From Molossus alvarezi (Eukaryota; Chordata; Mammalia; Chiroptera; Molossidae): DNA of 64,000 nt. Location: the NCBI GenBank assembly GCA_037176705.1, contig CM073886.1:88013501-88077500 (forward strand), given 5' to 3'. The notes below the pieces were generated by a model. The model ran no database searches and was not told where the DNA came from. It was given only the letters and a program-made list of their open reading frames with translations. The first letter of the stretch is position 1; each line of letters starts with the position of its first letter. The position numbers and the translations under genes were made by a program. This document shows positions 46,036 through 58,250 of this stretch, piece after piece.

Positions 46036-46639
46036 TTTGCTGATCCATTTGTTGTGTCAGCAGCTTTGCAACTGCTCATGGTGAGCTGTGCTGCCTTGTT
46101 CGCAGCCTCTGACAACAGAGTAAGGGGCGACTTCCAAGAAATAAATGCTAAGTGCCCAAGTCCATGGCCAGCAGTGTGCCTCTTCCTTCATCCAGATCTT
46201 TTCATTCTTTTTGAGGATTTTAAATGGCAACACGATTCGCTATTTCTAATTAGGAAAATGACTGATGCTTATTATTAAAATTTCAAACAATACATGAACA
46301 TATAAGGAACAAAGTAAGCGTTACCCTAAATCCTTCAACCTAGAGGTCACCACTGTTTACATTTTGAAAACATCCTTCAGCTTGTTCTTCTATGTGATCA
46401 GGGCCCGGCCACAAGCTACTTTCTCTGCTTGGATTGCTAGCTGCCCCATTCTCCACACTAGGGACCGATTTCCATGTCAGTAGATCTAACTTTACAGTAT
46501 ACGTAATAGAAGTATCTTTTCTCCTGGATGAAGAAATCACTGATCCATTATTATTTTTAACCAACAACGTATTGATAGATTTTAGGTCGTTTAAAACTTT
46601 TTTCTATTATAAAAATTCTGTAAGAAGCATCTCTTTATA

Positions 46640-46871
46640 CAGAAGGGTGGGCAAAAGTAGGCTTACAGTTGTTCATATGGAAAAAGACATACATGCCAGT
46701 TGTGATTATTACAATAGCTTTATTAACTCAAAAGAATGTCACAATTGTACAGTGCACGTAGTTACAATCTTTTAAGTGCTCACATGGCCAGCCTTCATTA
46801 TTTACACATCCTTGTCATCTACTTGCTATACTCAAGCACACTTGGTTCTTACCTACTTTTGTCCACCCCTG
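46640..46871. mobile_element. Mariner-like MITE nested in old L1
   Basis: 232 bases with terminal inverted repeats: left 'cagaagggtgggcaaaagta' pairs with right 'tacttttgtccacccctg', allowing a 2-base gap. TA dinucleotides flank both ends (46638-46639 and 46872-46873), the Tc1/mariner target signature. Too short for a transposase, so a nonautonomous or internally deleted copy. L1 text is continuous on either side. Confidence 0.85.
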
Positions 46872-47116
46872 TACATCTTGAACATTTGTCTTAGGATAAA
46901 TTCCTAAAAGTGGAATTACTAGATGAAATGATATGCACATTAAAATTTTGATACCTGTTGCCAAATATATATTGCCCTTCTGAAAGTTTCTTTCAATAGT
47001 ATGTGGAGTCCCATTTTCTCATGCTCTACCAACATGAGGAAGCCTCAGTTTATAAAACCTTTAACCCTTGGATGAAATTTTGTTTTTATTCAATTTTATT
47101 TGTTACTAGTTCAATC

Positions 47117-47337
47117 TTTAAAAAAAATTTTTTTTTAAATTGATTTTAGAGAGAGGGGAAGGGAGAAGGAGACAGAGATAAAAACATCGATGAGCGAGAA
47201 CATCAATTCGCTGCCTCCTGCATGCCCCCCACTGGGGATAGGGCCCACAACCTAAGTGTGTGCCCTGACCGGGAATTGAACCGTCAACCTCTTGGTGCAT
47301 GAGTCAACGCTCAGCCACTGAGCCATACCAGCCGGGC
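47117..47337 (-). mobile_element. VES-type bat SINE (classic subtype)
   Basis: Reverse-oriented; 'aaattgattttagagagagg' at the tail side and 'gccataccagccgggc' at the head. Perfect 12-bp duplication 'actagttcaatc' at 47105-47116 and 47338-47349. Confidence 0.94.
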
Positions 47338-47640
47338 ACTAGTTCAATCATTTTTCATCAATTTATTCATTCTTTGTATATCTTTGCCCATTCTTTTTTT
47401 TTCTATTGAAATAATGATTCTTTTCATATTAATGATTTGCAACTGTTCTTTATATAAGTGCATTAACATGTTGTTACACCTACTGCAAATACTTTCTTCA
47501 TGTATCATTTGAAATTTTATTTTTTATGTTGTCTTTTTGCTATATAAAGTTTAAAATAAATGAACAAAATAAGACAGTCATTCTAATCACCTTTTCTTTC
47601 ATGGTTTTGTATTTTTATGTCAATTTCTTCATCTACTTTT

Positions 47641-48050
47641 GTTCATATTGTCTCATTGCTTGCACCTGACTGACTTTGAGCCTTGGATGAAAGCCAGATG
47701 GCTAAGGATTCATTCTAATATGAGAGAGACTGTGTTGGTAAAAATGAGGGAACATCTAAAAAATATGTCTGAGATCATCTCTGACCTCTCATTCAAAGGC
47801 ATGACTTTGCCCTTTTCCTCATGGATTGTGGGGTTCCCATGCTGTGGTTTCAAGACAGTATGAGGGCAGGATTATGAAGATGGTCTTTCAACAAACACAA
47901 AATGAGGAAAGCCATCTCTTCTTTAAGAAGAGGAATCACTGCCAATCTTATAGTGGACAGGGCAGTACTAAGGACTAAACTGAGCCTGAATAACAGGGAA
48001 GACTAAGATAAATTGATGTAGAAGATACAATCCATTCTGAAGAGCCAATG
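47641..48050. other. Unique sequence
   Basis: No feature supported; 74-codon frame 47639-47863 has no domain. Confidence 0.35.
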
Positions 48051-48054
48051 TGAA

Positions 48055-48240
48055 ATAGCCATCATTTGTTAAGTGTCTATTCTGTGTCCTCCAACATCTT
48101 ACATGATAGATAATCCTGTCCCCGTTTTACATATCTTAAAAACTAACCAACAAACAAAACTTACAGAGGTGAAAGGACTGGTCTAAGGTCATGTAGCTAG
48201 TAAGTAGAAGAACTTGGATTTGAATTCTGCTCTGAGCTGC
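48055..48240 (-). repeat. MIR SINE relic
   Basis: Reverse MIR: 'aagtgtctattctgtgtcct', 'ccccgttttacatatcttaa' and 'gtctaaggtcatgtagctag'. Confidence 0.7.
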
Positions 48241-48254
48241 GTCCAAAGCTAATA

Positions 48255-48485
48255 ACAGTAACAAAAAGCTAGTATCATTGAGTACTCATTTTGACAGGCA
48301 TTGTGCTAAGTATTTTACATATATTAGCTCTTTTACTGTGACAGCAACCATTTGAGGTAAGCATTTCTATTTTAAAGATGAGAACACGAAAGCCCAGAGC
48401 AGCTAAGCAGCATTCCCAAGGTCACATGCTAGTAAGTTGCAGAATCAGGAATTGAAACAAAATATTCTGAGCTTTGACACCTGTG
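48255..48485 (-). repeat. MIR SINE relic, second tandem copy
   Basis: Another reverse MIR immediately after the first: 'ggcattgtgctaagtatttt', 'gcaaccatttgaggtaagca', 'aaggtcacatgctagtaagt'. Two independent insertions or a duplication. Confidence 0.78.
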
Positions 48486-49490
48486 CTTTTGTCTTTATCC
48501 AGATCATTTCTTTCTGTTTAAATTTTTTATTTAAAAGACAATAACTTTATTATTTATAATTATTAAATGCTCATGTTTATTAAAATTTCCAACACATAAA
48601 ACAAATCGTTATTTCCATCACTTCATGCTACTTGCTCCCAACATATGTTCTGAACTAGCAATCGTCCTTGGGAGAATTTAACACCTGATTTCTACCCTCC
48701 ATGCTTTGAAGGTTATGTCCCTGTCGGTTATCTTCATGAAAATATATATTTTTTTGGTAACTACTAAATGAGGAAAGGAATAATTTATATAATTACCAGG
48801 CAATCTTGGTGTTGCCAAGCGTGACCAAAGTACCTGGAAAAGTTAATAAGTGAGTGATTGTTTAATTACTTAACTACTAATGATTTTCCAGGAATCGAAC
48901 CATTTGGTTTTGCACCTGAACATTTTCTATTAAGCTGATTGGAAATAACCTGTGATGTAGCAGAGTTCTGAGCTCCAAAGGTCATTGCTTTGGGGTCACC
49001 ATTATTGACTTTTACCATGGGGTTCCACTAAAATATCAATTAAGGTATTGAACAGTTATTTTAATGCATTCTCTCTTTTAATAACACATTGGGTGTTCAA
49101 AAAACTGTGCTTTCCAAATCTTGCTCCCCAACCTGGAACCTTGATGAGCTTGTATTTTCCTTCGATTGGTGACCTTACTAGAAAGTATTTTCCCAAAGAT
49201 TGATCATATATTAAATCTGAGTATATAAATAATGAATGCCAGAGTTCAGAAAATATTTTGATGCATAGAGATCATTTGTATTTGGGCATTTTCCCCACCC
49301 CCTTTTCCCAGCGCACACACCCCCTTATATACAATCTAACCAATTCCACAATTTCTCCTTCCTCTCAACTAATTGGTTTTGGGATATTCCATAAGAACTG
49401 GAGCATGAATAATTCAATGAGAATTATTAGAAAGAAACAAAAGTGAGAAAATTTTATTCTTGGATACAAATAGAATATTTTTTATCCTTA
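48486..49490. other. Unique AT-rich sequence
   Basis: No exon or clear repeat. Some text near 48490-48620 could be an old L1 remnant. Not called. Confidence 0.35.
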
Positions 49491-49494
49491 GAGT

Positions 49495-49630
49495 AGGACC
49501 TTATAACAGGGGTCAGAATTACCTACAGGTTCCTGGGTCCTAACCCTACAGATTCTGATTTGATGGCTCTAGGGTGAACCCTGAGAACTTGCATTACTCA
49601 CAAGTTTCCATAATTGTGGTGATTTTAAAA
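49495..49630. repeat. MER5-like hAT relic
   Basis: 'ggtcagaattacctacaggt', 'ctaaccctacagattctgat', 'gggtgaaccctgagaacttg' follow MER5A order closely. Confidence 0.75.
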
Positions 49631-49670
49631 CATGGCCATGAATTTTTCAACATTCCTCTTTCCCTTTGAG

Positions 49671-49731
49671 TTATCTTTTTTAAAAATATGTTTTTATTGA
49701 TTTTTTTTTAAGAGAGAAAGGGGGGGGAGAG

Positions 49732-49779
<48 letters not shown>

Positions 49780-49936
49780 CATTGCTTTGATAGAGAAACA
49801 TGAACCTGCTGCCTTCTGTATGCCCCCTACTGGGGATTGAGCCCATAACCTGGGCATGTGCCCTGACTGGGAATTGAACCAGAGACCCTTTGGTGCATGG
49901 GATGATGCCCAACTAACTGAGCCACACTGGCCAGGG
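49671..49936 (-). mobile_element. VES-type bat SINE with long GA tract
   Basis: Reverse-oriented; 'tttttattgattttttttta' tail, a G-run and a (GA)n of ~35 bases at about 49735-49770, head complement 'gagccacactggccaggg'. Duplication 'ccctttgag' at 49662-49670 and 49937-49945. Confidence 0.92.
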
Positions 49937-49959
49937 CCCTTTGAGCTCTCTAATGCCTC

Positions 49960-50480
49960 TACTTCTCCATCACTTCCACATTCATTTAACCAATAAAACT
50001 TGTAGATTTTACCTTTTAAATGTTTCTCACACCTGCTGACTTCCCTGTTCTGACTACCACTGGCCAGATTCCTCCCCTGTTCATCTCTCACCTGGACTAT
50101 TGTAATCATCTTTTTATTCTTTTCCATGCCTCTAATACTGCCCCTGCCTTAAATTCATTTACCACTCTGTACACAGTGTAATCATCTAATACTAAAATCA
50201 ATTTCTTCTTGTATTTCTTTGCTATAAAGTTGTCATTCAGCTCTTAAAACTCACTTCAGAAATTATCTCCTCAAGGAAGACTTCTTTGAAACCCTTGCTG
50301 GGCTAGATGGTTCCCCTTGTGCATACTTTTAGTGCAGTTTATTTTCCATGTGTTGAAATTGTGTGCAGTGGTTTCTTCCATTAGAATATAAGTCCCTTTA
50401 GGCAGAAACCACAGTTTACTCATTTTTCTACCCCAACCACCTAAGATAGGAACATAGTAGTTGCTTAGGAAATGTCATAC
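49960..50480 (+). repeat. L2 LINE 3' end
   Basis: Forward L2: 'tgttctgactaccactggcc', 'aattatctcctcaaggaaga', 'ttagaatataagtcccttta' and 'catagtagttgcttaggaaa' in the expected order. Confidence 0.8.
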
Positions 50481-50566
50481 TACACTAAGCAGTAACACTG
50501 GTTAGGTGGTAAGGACATGTTGGGCAGGATATTATTCATTTATTCAAATATTTATTGATCACTGCT

Positions 50567-50927
50567 ATGGGTTGAATTTTGCCCCCAACCCCCGATTTAT
50601 ATTTTTGAAGTCATAATTCCTGATACCTCAAAATGTGATTATATTTGGAGAGAGGGTCTTTAAAGGGGTAATTAAGTAAAAATGAGGCCTTTAGCGTGGT
50701 CCCTAATCCAATATGACTGGTGTTCTTACAAGAAGAGGAAATTAAAATACAGATACATGGAGGGAAGACATCTGTAAACTAAGGATATAGGTCTCAGAAC
50801 AAATCAACCCTGTCAACACCTTGATCTCAGACTTCTAGCCTTTAGGAACGTGAGAAAATATATTTTTGTTGTTTAAGTCACCTGATCTGTGGTACTTTGT
50901 TATGGCAGCCTTAGAAAACTAATACAA
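50567..50927 (+). repeat. MaLR-type solo LTR
   Basis: The ordered LTR text of the mammalian MaLR (ERVL-related) group is clear: 'ctatgggttgaattttgccc', 'tatttggagagagggtcttt', 'ccctaatccaatatgactgg', 'ttgatctcagacttctagcc' and 'tggcagccttagaaaactaa'. No internal genes remain. It is an ancient, inert relic. Confidence 0.8.
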
Positions 50928-50929
50928 GA

Positions 50930-51460
50930 ATCTATTATGTATTAGGTGTTATTCCAGATCTTGGGGAGATTTGGATGAATTCCACACACAGGGCCCTTGG
51001 CTCATGGAGCTTGCAGTCTGCTGAGTATCTCTTAGATGTGAATGTCTCTTCAGTTCAATGCAATAAGTGGCCTTTACGTGTGCAGCCATGGGTACACTCA
51101 ATGATGACACAAGCAAACACCTGAGCTCAAGGAATTCACAACATAAATACCTTGACAGTGCTTAACGTGCATAGTAAAATAAAGAGACAATTCAAGACCA
51201 ACTTAGACAGAATGTTTAGACAAAAACAAATGTTTTTAGGAGTGTCAGAATTGGGAGGGACTGTTTAGGACAATTTGTACAGAGAGAGTATTCATTCAAA
51301 GAGTGCAAGGAAGCAGAACTTCAGATAAGCAAGGCTTAGCCTGAGAAGGACAGGGCCTTATACCCAGGGAAAAGAGCAGCAAGAGCAAAGATCCAGAAGT
51401 GGTTAGCCTGATGCTTTTAGGTGGTGGATAGGAGACTGTAGCACAATCATGTCAGAGATT
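50930..51460. repeat. Possible ancient interspersed repeat
   Basis: 'attaggtgttattccagatc', 'ggctcatggagcttgcagtc' and later 'gcaagagcaaagatccagaa' resemble the unassigned fossil repeat at 45661. Fragmented. Confidence 0.4.
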
Positions 51461-51479
51461 AATGAGAGTTGTTAACAGT

Positions 51480-51640
51480 AACTGCCGATATAGATATATG
51501 TATTTTTCTATGTGCCAAGGACTGTGCAAAATGCTTTGTACAAATTGACTAATTTACTCTTTAAGGCAAAGACAGAATAGTTATTATTATTTTCTTTTTA
51601 TAAGTTAAAGTCCAAGACTCAGAACAATAATTGTCTATTG
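51480..51640 (-). repeat. MIR SINE relic
   Basis: Reverse MIR: 'atgtgccaaggactgtgcaa', 'tactctttaaggcaaagac', 'gtccaagactcagaacaata'. Confidence 0.6.
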
Positions 51641-52140
51641 CTATCAAGGTCATTTTTTAAAAGACTAAATGAAAGACGAGATGATACTTACCCAGTAATT
51701 AGTAAGGAAACAATGTGCGATCTTTTAGTTGAGGAAATTATGAAAATAATTGAAAGTTTGACCTGGTGGCCATTTGTAGGGCACATCAGAATAATCTGGA
51801 GAGTTCTGGAAAATCCTGATGTCCAAATGTGCCCAAATACCCAAGATCTTTAGTAGAACGTCTATTCCCCCAAAGCCTTCCTCCATGTCTTCTCCTCCCC
51901 CACACACCCTCAAAGCCCAGTCCCTCCACCTCTTCTATTTTCATTGCAGTTACTTTCATCTTATTTTGCCTATTTCTCTATTCCAGACTGTTTTCAAAAT
52001 GTGATGCGCAGTAGGAACTTTCCTCTTGTAGAAAATCTACAAGTACTGAGTACTGCCCATCTTTTCATTAGAATTACCAGATTTAGAACAAGAACATTAT
52101 AGACTCTCTTTAAAATTTCTCCCAGTTCCTAAGCAAATGT
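51641..52140. other. Mostly unique sequence
   Basis: 51780-51830 includes 'cacatcagaataatctggag', a possible MER5-type scrap. The rest is unassigned. Confidence 0.35.
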
Positions 52141-52143
52141 GGA

Positions 52144-52144
52144 G

Positions 52145-52201
<57 letters not shown>

Positions 52202-52242
52202 ATCCATCCATCCATCCATCCATCCATCCATCCATCCATCCT
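52144..52242. repeat. Compound microsatellite (TC)n(TA)n(ATCC)n
   Basis: Three adjacent pure arrays: TC at about 52144-52164, TA at about 52165-52198 and ATCC at about 52199-52241. Highly likely to be length-polymorphic. Confidence 0.97.
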
Positions 52243-52329
52243 TTTAATGTTAGCACTTGTAAGGTGGTGTGGCTTTGGTATATATTGTATTTAATCCCCT
52301 CTTCTTAATTTAATGATGTCTCTGCATAG

Positions 52330-52460
52330 TTATTACATCTCCTATAAATTTCTTTTTGTTTGTCTGCCTATTTTTGCTTTGTTTACCCACTGAATCCTCC
52401 AAGAATAATACCTGTTTTATTTACCCTTAACATCAACTAGCACAAAGCAGCTTCACAGGT
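52330..52460 (+). repeat. Possible L2 3' fragment
   Basis: 'tttacccactgaatcctcca', 'aataatacctgttttattta' and 'aacatcaactagcacaaagc' loosely follow L2 3' end order. Confidence 0.45.
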
Positions 52461-53225
52461 AGTGGTAAACTATTTTTTTCAAGAAAGATGTCAAACAGGT
52501 CTTTGTAAAAGAGAAAGGTTAAGGGTCTGCCTAGCTCAGCTGAGGATATTAGCTCTCACTTCAGTGTGAATTTTAAATAAAGATCGAAAACACAGCTGGC
52601 AGGGTGAGAGCTGTATGCTTTCTTCTGCCCACTGAGGCTGGGCCTGACCAGATGCTCTGTAGTTGTGGGAGGGGCACGGGTACAGGGCAGGCCTGGAGAG
52701 CCTTTTGATCTGGGCTGTAGCACAATGATTCTGTCTGAATGATTCATCTTCACTCCATTTCTATTTTCCTCCAGGCAACACAATCAATCCCCTGGTTCTC
52801 AGATTCATTACCCCAGGAGTTCATAAGGCTGAAAACATAAATAGGGTCAAGAAAAGTTTAGATAAATTAATGAAAGGCAGGCTCATTGATTTGTGTTTTT
52901 GAAGGGAAAGGGAACTTAAGGATGTGAGTTATCTCTGTGTCTGAGATCATCAGCCCTTGCTTAGCAAATGTCTGCTTGGCCCTATTCTCAAAGATGGGCA
53001 AACTGCATTTCTTACATGTTTCAGGAGTACAGATGTACAGTGAGGTCACTGATTCTACACAATCTGGGACAATTTCAGCCTGAGACACTCATGTGTGACT
53101 AAACGATGCTGTCCTACATGTCATCACAAGTCCCTAACAAGAAATGGAAGTTTCAGAAAATCCTGGATGTGTCTCCTATGCTAATAGTTCTTAAATATTT
53201 GTTTGTTTGTTTTTTAAATTTTGTT
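52461..53225. other. Unique sequence
   Basis: No feature supported. The 73-75 codon minus-strand frames at 52556-53088 have no domain. Confidence 0.35.
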
Positions 53226-53227
53226 TT

Positions 53228-53600
53228 TGGCTTAAGACAATAGAAGTTTATTCTCTCACAGTCTTGTAGGCCAGAAGTCTGAAATCAGTCTCCCTGGACT
53301 GAAACCAAGGTATCAACAGGCCACACTCCCTCAGGAGGCTCTAGAGCAGAATCGTGCCTTGTTCCTTCCAGTGTCTGGTAGCTGCTAGCATTCCTTAGCC
53401 CCATCGCTCCAATCTCTGCTCCTGTTTTCACACCATCTTCTCCTCTGTGTCTAATCTCCCTCTGCCTCTCTCTTATAAACACTTGTGATGGCATTTAGGA
53501 TCTAACCAGATAATTTAGAAAACTATTTTCATCTCCAGACTCTTAACTTAATCATACCTGCAGAATCTTTGTTACCTAAGGTAACAGTCACAGGTTTTAG
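53228..53600 (-). repeat. MaLR-type LTR, reverse
   Basis: Complement of the 50567 LTR type: 'gaagtttattctctcacagt', 'cttgtaggccagaagtctga', 'cttctcctctgtgtctaatc', 'tctcttataaacacttgtga' and 'gtcacaggttttagggatta'. Diverged, with no internal region. Confidence 0.65.
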
Positions 53601-55400
53601 GGATTAGGACCAGGGATTAGGATAGCTTAATCCAGGTATTATGACAGAAATTTGTTTCTCTCCTAAAGAAAGTCTGGAGATAGGCAGAGAGGCCTGGTAA
53701 GGCAGTTGTGTAATGTCAGCAGAGTGATTATTCTTACATAATTGGCCAAATGCATTATAAATAAATATTAAATCAGAGTTATACAAATGCTTAATAAATT
53801 GTTGAGCAAGGAAACTGTGATTGATTCTATTAAGACAATAGGAAAACCACATGAGAGAACCTAAGGGATTATTCTGAAACAGGTGCCTAAATTTCTGTCC
53901 CTAAGACACTCACCCAAATTCTTTAAGAAGAGTGGGAACAGTTTGCTATCAAATCACTTCCGTATCGCCTTTCTGGTAAACTGGAGAGGACAACTTAAAA
54001 TTTCTTTTAAAAAGTGTTGACTTTAGTCCTCATTATTTTACTTTTCAGAAATGTTCCCAACATTGCAAATAACTTATGCAGAGTGAAGGATGACAGGTCA
54101 ATTAACTGCCGAATCAAAAATGAGAAGACTGGGGGACATTTGTCCTGGAAAATTCCACTTACCTGAGCAGCCAGAGCCCAGGGGAAGCTGACATTTAGGA
54201 GGATAAAGACAAACAGTGTTTTCCTGGTGCCTTTAATAACATGGCAACAGAAAGAATAAACTAAAGAAACACAACCAAAAACAGATAATAACCACTTCCT
54301 GTTGCTTTAAAAAATAATAACTACAACAAACTATGGCGCAAAGCTGCAGAAGTAACAATAAATAAAAGAGAGGAAATACGCCCTTGACTCCTGGGGTTCC
54401 AACCGGCAATAATTACTTGCCAAGTATTATGTGACCACTGACCACAAACTATTTCTTTGGCCATCCAACAATGAGAACGGAAGAACATAAGGGGACCAGG
54501 GAGTCTTCTGTGGAAGATGGGGTTGCAACACTCAGATGCTAATGAGGCCAGAGCTCCACCACTAAGCTGAAAAGCATGATTTTCTTTTCTTAGGAACTGA
54601 ATTGTCAAATGGCTGGAGGGGCACAGGGCCTGTTTTGTTAGAAGGAAGCATTTGTAACCCTGTCTTTAGTTAAGCAGAGAACAGTTCTTAATATTATCTG
54701 AAATTAGACAGACAAAACACTAATTCTTTAAGGAAATCAAGTCAAAACCAGGAATGGCAAATATCATTAGAATATTCAATTTATTGGTCATGAATGCTAA
54801 TATGACTGAACAGATGCAGATAGACTACAAAATTATACATTTCCTTCAAGTTTTCATGGCCTGGTTCATTGTTTTACTTGAGTGAGTCAGGGTGCTGTAT
54901 GAGTTTCATGCATCCTAAGCCCTCCTAAACCAGGGGCGTGACCCCTAGCAGGCAAGGCCTGTTACAGCATTAAAACGAGTTACTAGGCTATTCTTGATGC
55001 CAAATAGCCTATAGATGTGGCGTAAGCAATGATAAATCTGCCCAGTCTGAGACTTTAATTGTAAATAAAAAGTGAAAACTATTTCATCATGAGGTAACAC
55101 AGCATCTTAATAGTGGATCCAGATAATTTTTATAAAAAAGATGCTATAGTATAATGAAAAAGGGAAAACCTGATGCCATAGCTGGTTATGAAGTCCAGTT
55201 TTGATAAAACTCTCTGTATTTATTCTCGTGTATGCTAGGAAGGGATGGGGTGAAGGAGGAACGTTGCTTATGGTTAGATCCTAAATTCAGCAAGGTACTT
55301 GAAGTTGATTAAAGTTGTCCAAATTCACATGAATTTCCCTGATTTATTTTATGTTTTTAGATTTGCAACTCTGAATGGGGATTTTATTTTATTTATTTTA
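53601..55400. other. Unique sequence
   Basis: No repeat or exon was recognised over 1.8 kb. Frames of 80-95 codons (53604-53852, 54321-54608, both minus) have no domain. Confidence 0.4.
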
Positions 55401-55416
55401 TTTATTTTTTATCTTT

Positions 55417-55663
55417 TTTTTATCCTCACCCGAGAACATTTTTCCCATTTTTTTTGTTCAGGTAGAGTGGGAGGGAGAGAGAGGAACAGAGAGAGAGAGA
55501 GAAACATCGACGTGAAGGGACACATCGAGTGGCCGCCACCCGCACGACCGACCAGGGCCGGGGACAAACTGCAACCGAGGTACGTGCCCTTAGCGGGAAC
55601 CGAACCCGGGTCTCTCAGGACCGCAGGTCGACGCTCTAACCGCTGAGCCAAACCAGCCAGGGC
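55417..55663 (-). mobile_element. Young VES-type bat SINE, GC-rich subtype
   Basis: Reverse-oriented; hairpin 'tcctcacccgagaa', CpG-rich head and a perfect 15-bp duplication 'ttattttttatcttt' at 55402-55416 and 55664-55678. Confidence 0.95.
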
Positions 55664-55821
55664 TTATTTTTTATCTTTATTGTTGAGAGTATTACAGATG
55701 TTGTCATACATAACTGCACATATGATGATACATTTTGACGTATTCATACACCCATGAAACTATCACTATAATCAAGAGAATGGATATAGCCATCACCCTT
55801 AAAAGTTTGGGTCCCTTCATA

Positions 55822-56039
55822 GAAAGGAGTACAGTTCAGACTGACAAACCTCAGAGGAGGAAGGCAGGCAGGGTGGGATGAGATAAACCAAAGAACTTAT
55901 ATGCACATATGCATAACTAATGGACACAGACAACAATGCTGGGGCAGGGGTGGGGGCGGCAGGATCGGGAGGAGGCTGTCTAGGGGGGAAAAAGGAGAAA
56001 CATCTATAACAAAAACAAATTAATAAAAATCGCAAAAAT
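55822..56039 (+). mobile_element. Young 5'-truncated L1 fragment
   Basis: Forward 3' UTR of the young subfamily: 'cagactgacaaacctcagag', 'aacttatatgcacatatgca', G-rich tract and A-rich tail. Long imperfect duplication 'aaagtttgggtcccttcata' at 55802-55821 and 56040-56059, differing at two positions, so moderately old. Confidence 0.93.
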
Positions 56040-57870
56040 AAAGTTTGAGTCCCTTTATAATTCCTTCCCCTCTCTCTTCCTTACTCTACCCTCTATCCAC
56101 TGGCAACCAATGATCTGTCATTATAGATTAGTTTGCATTTTCTATAATTTCATATAAATGGAATCATACAGTATATATTCCATTTTGCCTGGCTTAGTTC
56201 CCTCAGCATAATAGTTTTCAAATTCACCCATATTTTTATGTGTATTAATAGTTTATTTTTTTCTATTTCAGGTAATATATTACATGAATATACCAAAATT
56301 TGTTTATTCAACTTTTGGTAGACATTTGTGTTATTTCCAGTTTGGGGAAATTACAATAAGTATTTTAAGGATGTTCATGTAAAAATCATTATATGGACAT
56401 AGTTTTTGTTTTAACTTTTTCCCCCCCCTCATGGGTACATGCCTGAATGGAATGGCTGGATTGTATGGTTGGTGTATGTTTAATTTTCAGAGTTTGAAGT
56501 TATATTTTTCTTTCATTGAGTTCAGAATATTTTAAAATTTCCCATGAGACTTATTTGATTCACGAGTTATTTAGAAGTATGTTGTTTAATTTCCAAATAT
56601 TTTGTGAATTTTTAAGATATTCTGTCTTTGACTTCTAGTTTAATGTTACTGTGTTCAAAGAATATATGTTGTACAATTTCCATTCTAAATTTGTTAAGGT
56701 TTATTTTATGTCACAGAATATGGTCTATCTTGATGAACAGTTCATGTGCACTTGAGAAGAATGTATATTTTGCTGTTTTTGGATGGAGTGGCCTATAAAT
56801 GTCAAGTCAAGTTGGTTGGATGTGTTGCTAGGCTCTTCTGTGTACTCACTTATTTTCTACTTCTCATATCAATTACTGAAAGATGAGTGTTGAAACTTTA
56901 AAGGTAATTGTAAATTTGTCTATTTGTTCTTTATGTATTTTAAAATCCTGTTGTTAGGTATGTACATGTTTAGAATTGGCTCCTTTCTCATTATTTATTT
57001 TCCCACTTTATCCCCTATAATATTTCCCATTCTTAAGTCTATTTTTCCTGCTATCAATATAGATTCTTTGGCTTTCTTTTTATTAGAGTTTACATGCCAT
57101 ATCTCTTTCCATTCTTTTACTTTTAATGTAGCTATTACTTTATATTTAAACTTGATTTTTTTTGTAGACATCACATAATTGGGTCTTATTTTGATTTTTT
57201 CTAATTGGATAATCTTTGTCTTTTTACTAATGTGTTTAGGTAGTTTACATTTAATATAATTATTGATATGGTTAATTATAAATATAATATCTTGCTAAAT
57301 GTTTCCTATTTGTATAATTCATTCTTTTTCTTTTTTTCTTTTTCAGTGACTGGTTTTTATGACTCCATTTCATCTCCACTACTGGTTCATTATATCTACC
57401 ACTTAAAAACATCTTTTCCAGTTTTCCCCCAGGATTTACAATACACATTTAATTAATCTGAATTCAAATAATGTTAACCATTTTACCTGTTATATAAGAA
57501 CCTTGTAATAGGATATTCCTAGTTCCTCCCTCTTGTTTGTTGTCATTATTGACATATTTATGCTGTAAACACACAATATGTTGTTATTTTTGCTTTAGAT
57601 AGTTACCTTTTAGAGCAATTAAAAATAAGAAAAAATAAATTTTATATTTGCCTCCATTTATTCCATTTCCATTTCTCTTCATTTTCTTGTGTAGATCCAA
57701 ATTTCTGTCTGGTTATTTACATCTTCAACCTGAAAAACTTCTAATATTTCTTACAGTGAAGGTCTAAAGATAGTATGAGCTGAGCTTTTGTTTATATGAG
57801 AAAGCCTCTATTTCTTCCTTCCTCTTGAAAAGCTCTTTTCTTTGGGTTTATAATTCTGAATTGAGAGTTT

Positions 57871-57945
57871 TATGTTTTGGTTTTTTTTAAATCCTCACCT
57901 GAGGATATTTTTCCATTTATCTTCAGATAATGTGGGCAGGAAGGC

Positions 57946-58001
<56 letters not shown>

Positions 58002-58105
58002 TCAACGTGAGAGAGACACATTGATAGGTTTTTGACTGGAATCAAAACTGGGACTCTTTGGTCCATGGTCCGATGCTCTAACCACAGAGCAAAACTGGCC
58101 AGGGA
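57871..58105 (-). mobile_element. VES-type SINE, internally deleted
   Basis: Reverse-oriented; hairpin 'tcctcacctgaggat', a GA tract of ~50 bases at 57952-57999, then the head complement after loss of part of the body. Duplication 'aattgagagtt' at about 57859-57869 and 58106-58116. Confidence 0.9.
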
Positions 58106-58230
58106 AATTGAGAGTTAAAAAGAAAATACTTTAAGGACTTCACTGCGTTGTCCTTTGGCTTGTATAACTTCTGATGAAAATCTGCTCTATTCTTATCTTT
58201 GTTTCTCTACACTTAATATGGCTATTCTGT

Positions 58231-58250
58231 CCCCCCCCCCCCCCCCCCCC
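58231..58250. repeat. Poly-C run (20)
   Basis: Twenty consecutive C bases between 'ctattctgt' and 'gcttcagctg'. A hot spot for slippage or sequencing error. Confidence 0.95.

Larger units (their letters stand above)
46225..47640 (-). repeat. Old L1 (L1M-type), reverse, with two nested insertions
   Basis: Reverse L1M 3' UTR and ORF2-end text including 'ggataaattcctaaaagtgg', 'aattactagatgaaatgata' and 'tctttgcccattctttttt'. Interrupted by a mariner-like element (46640-46871) and a VES SINE (47117-47337). Confidence 0.65.
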
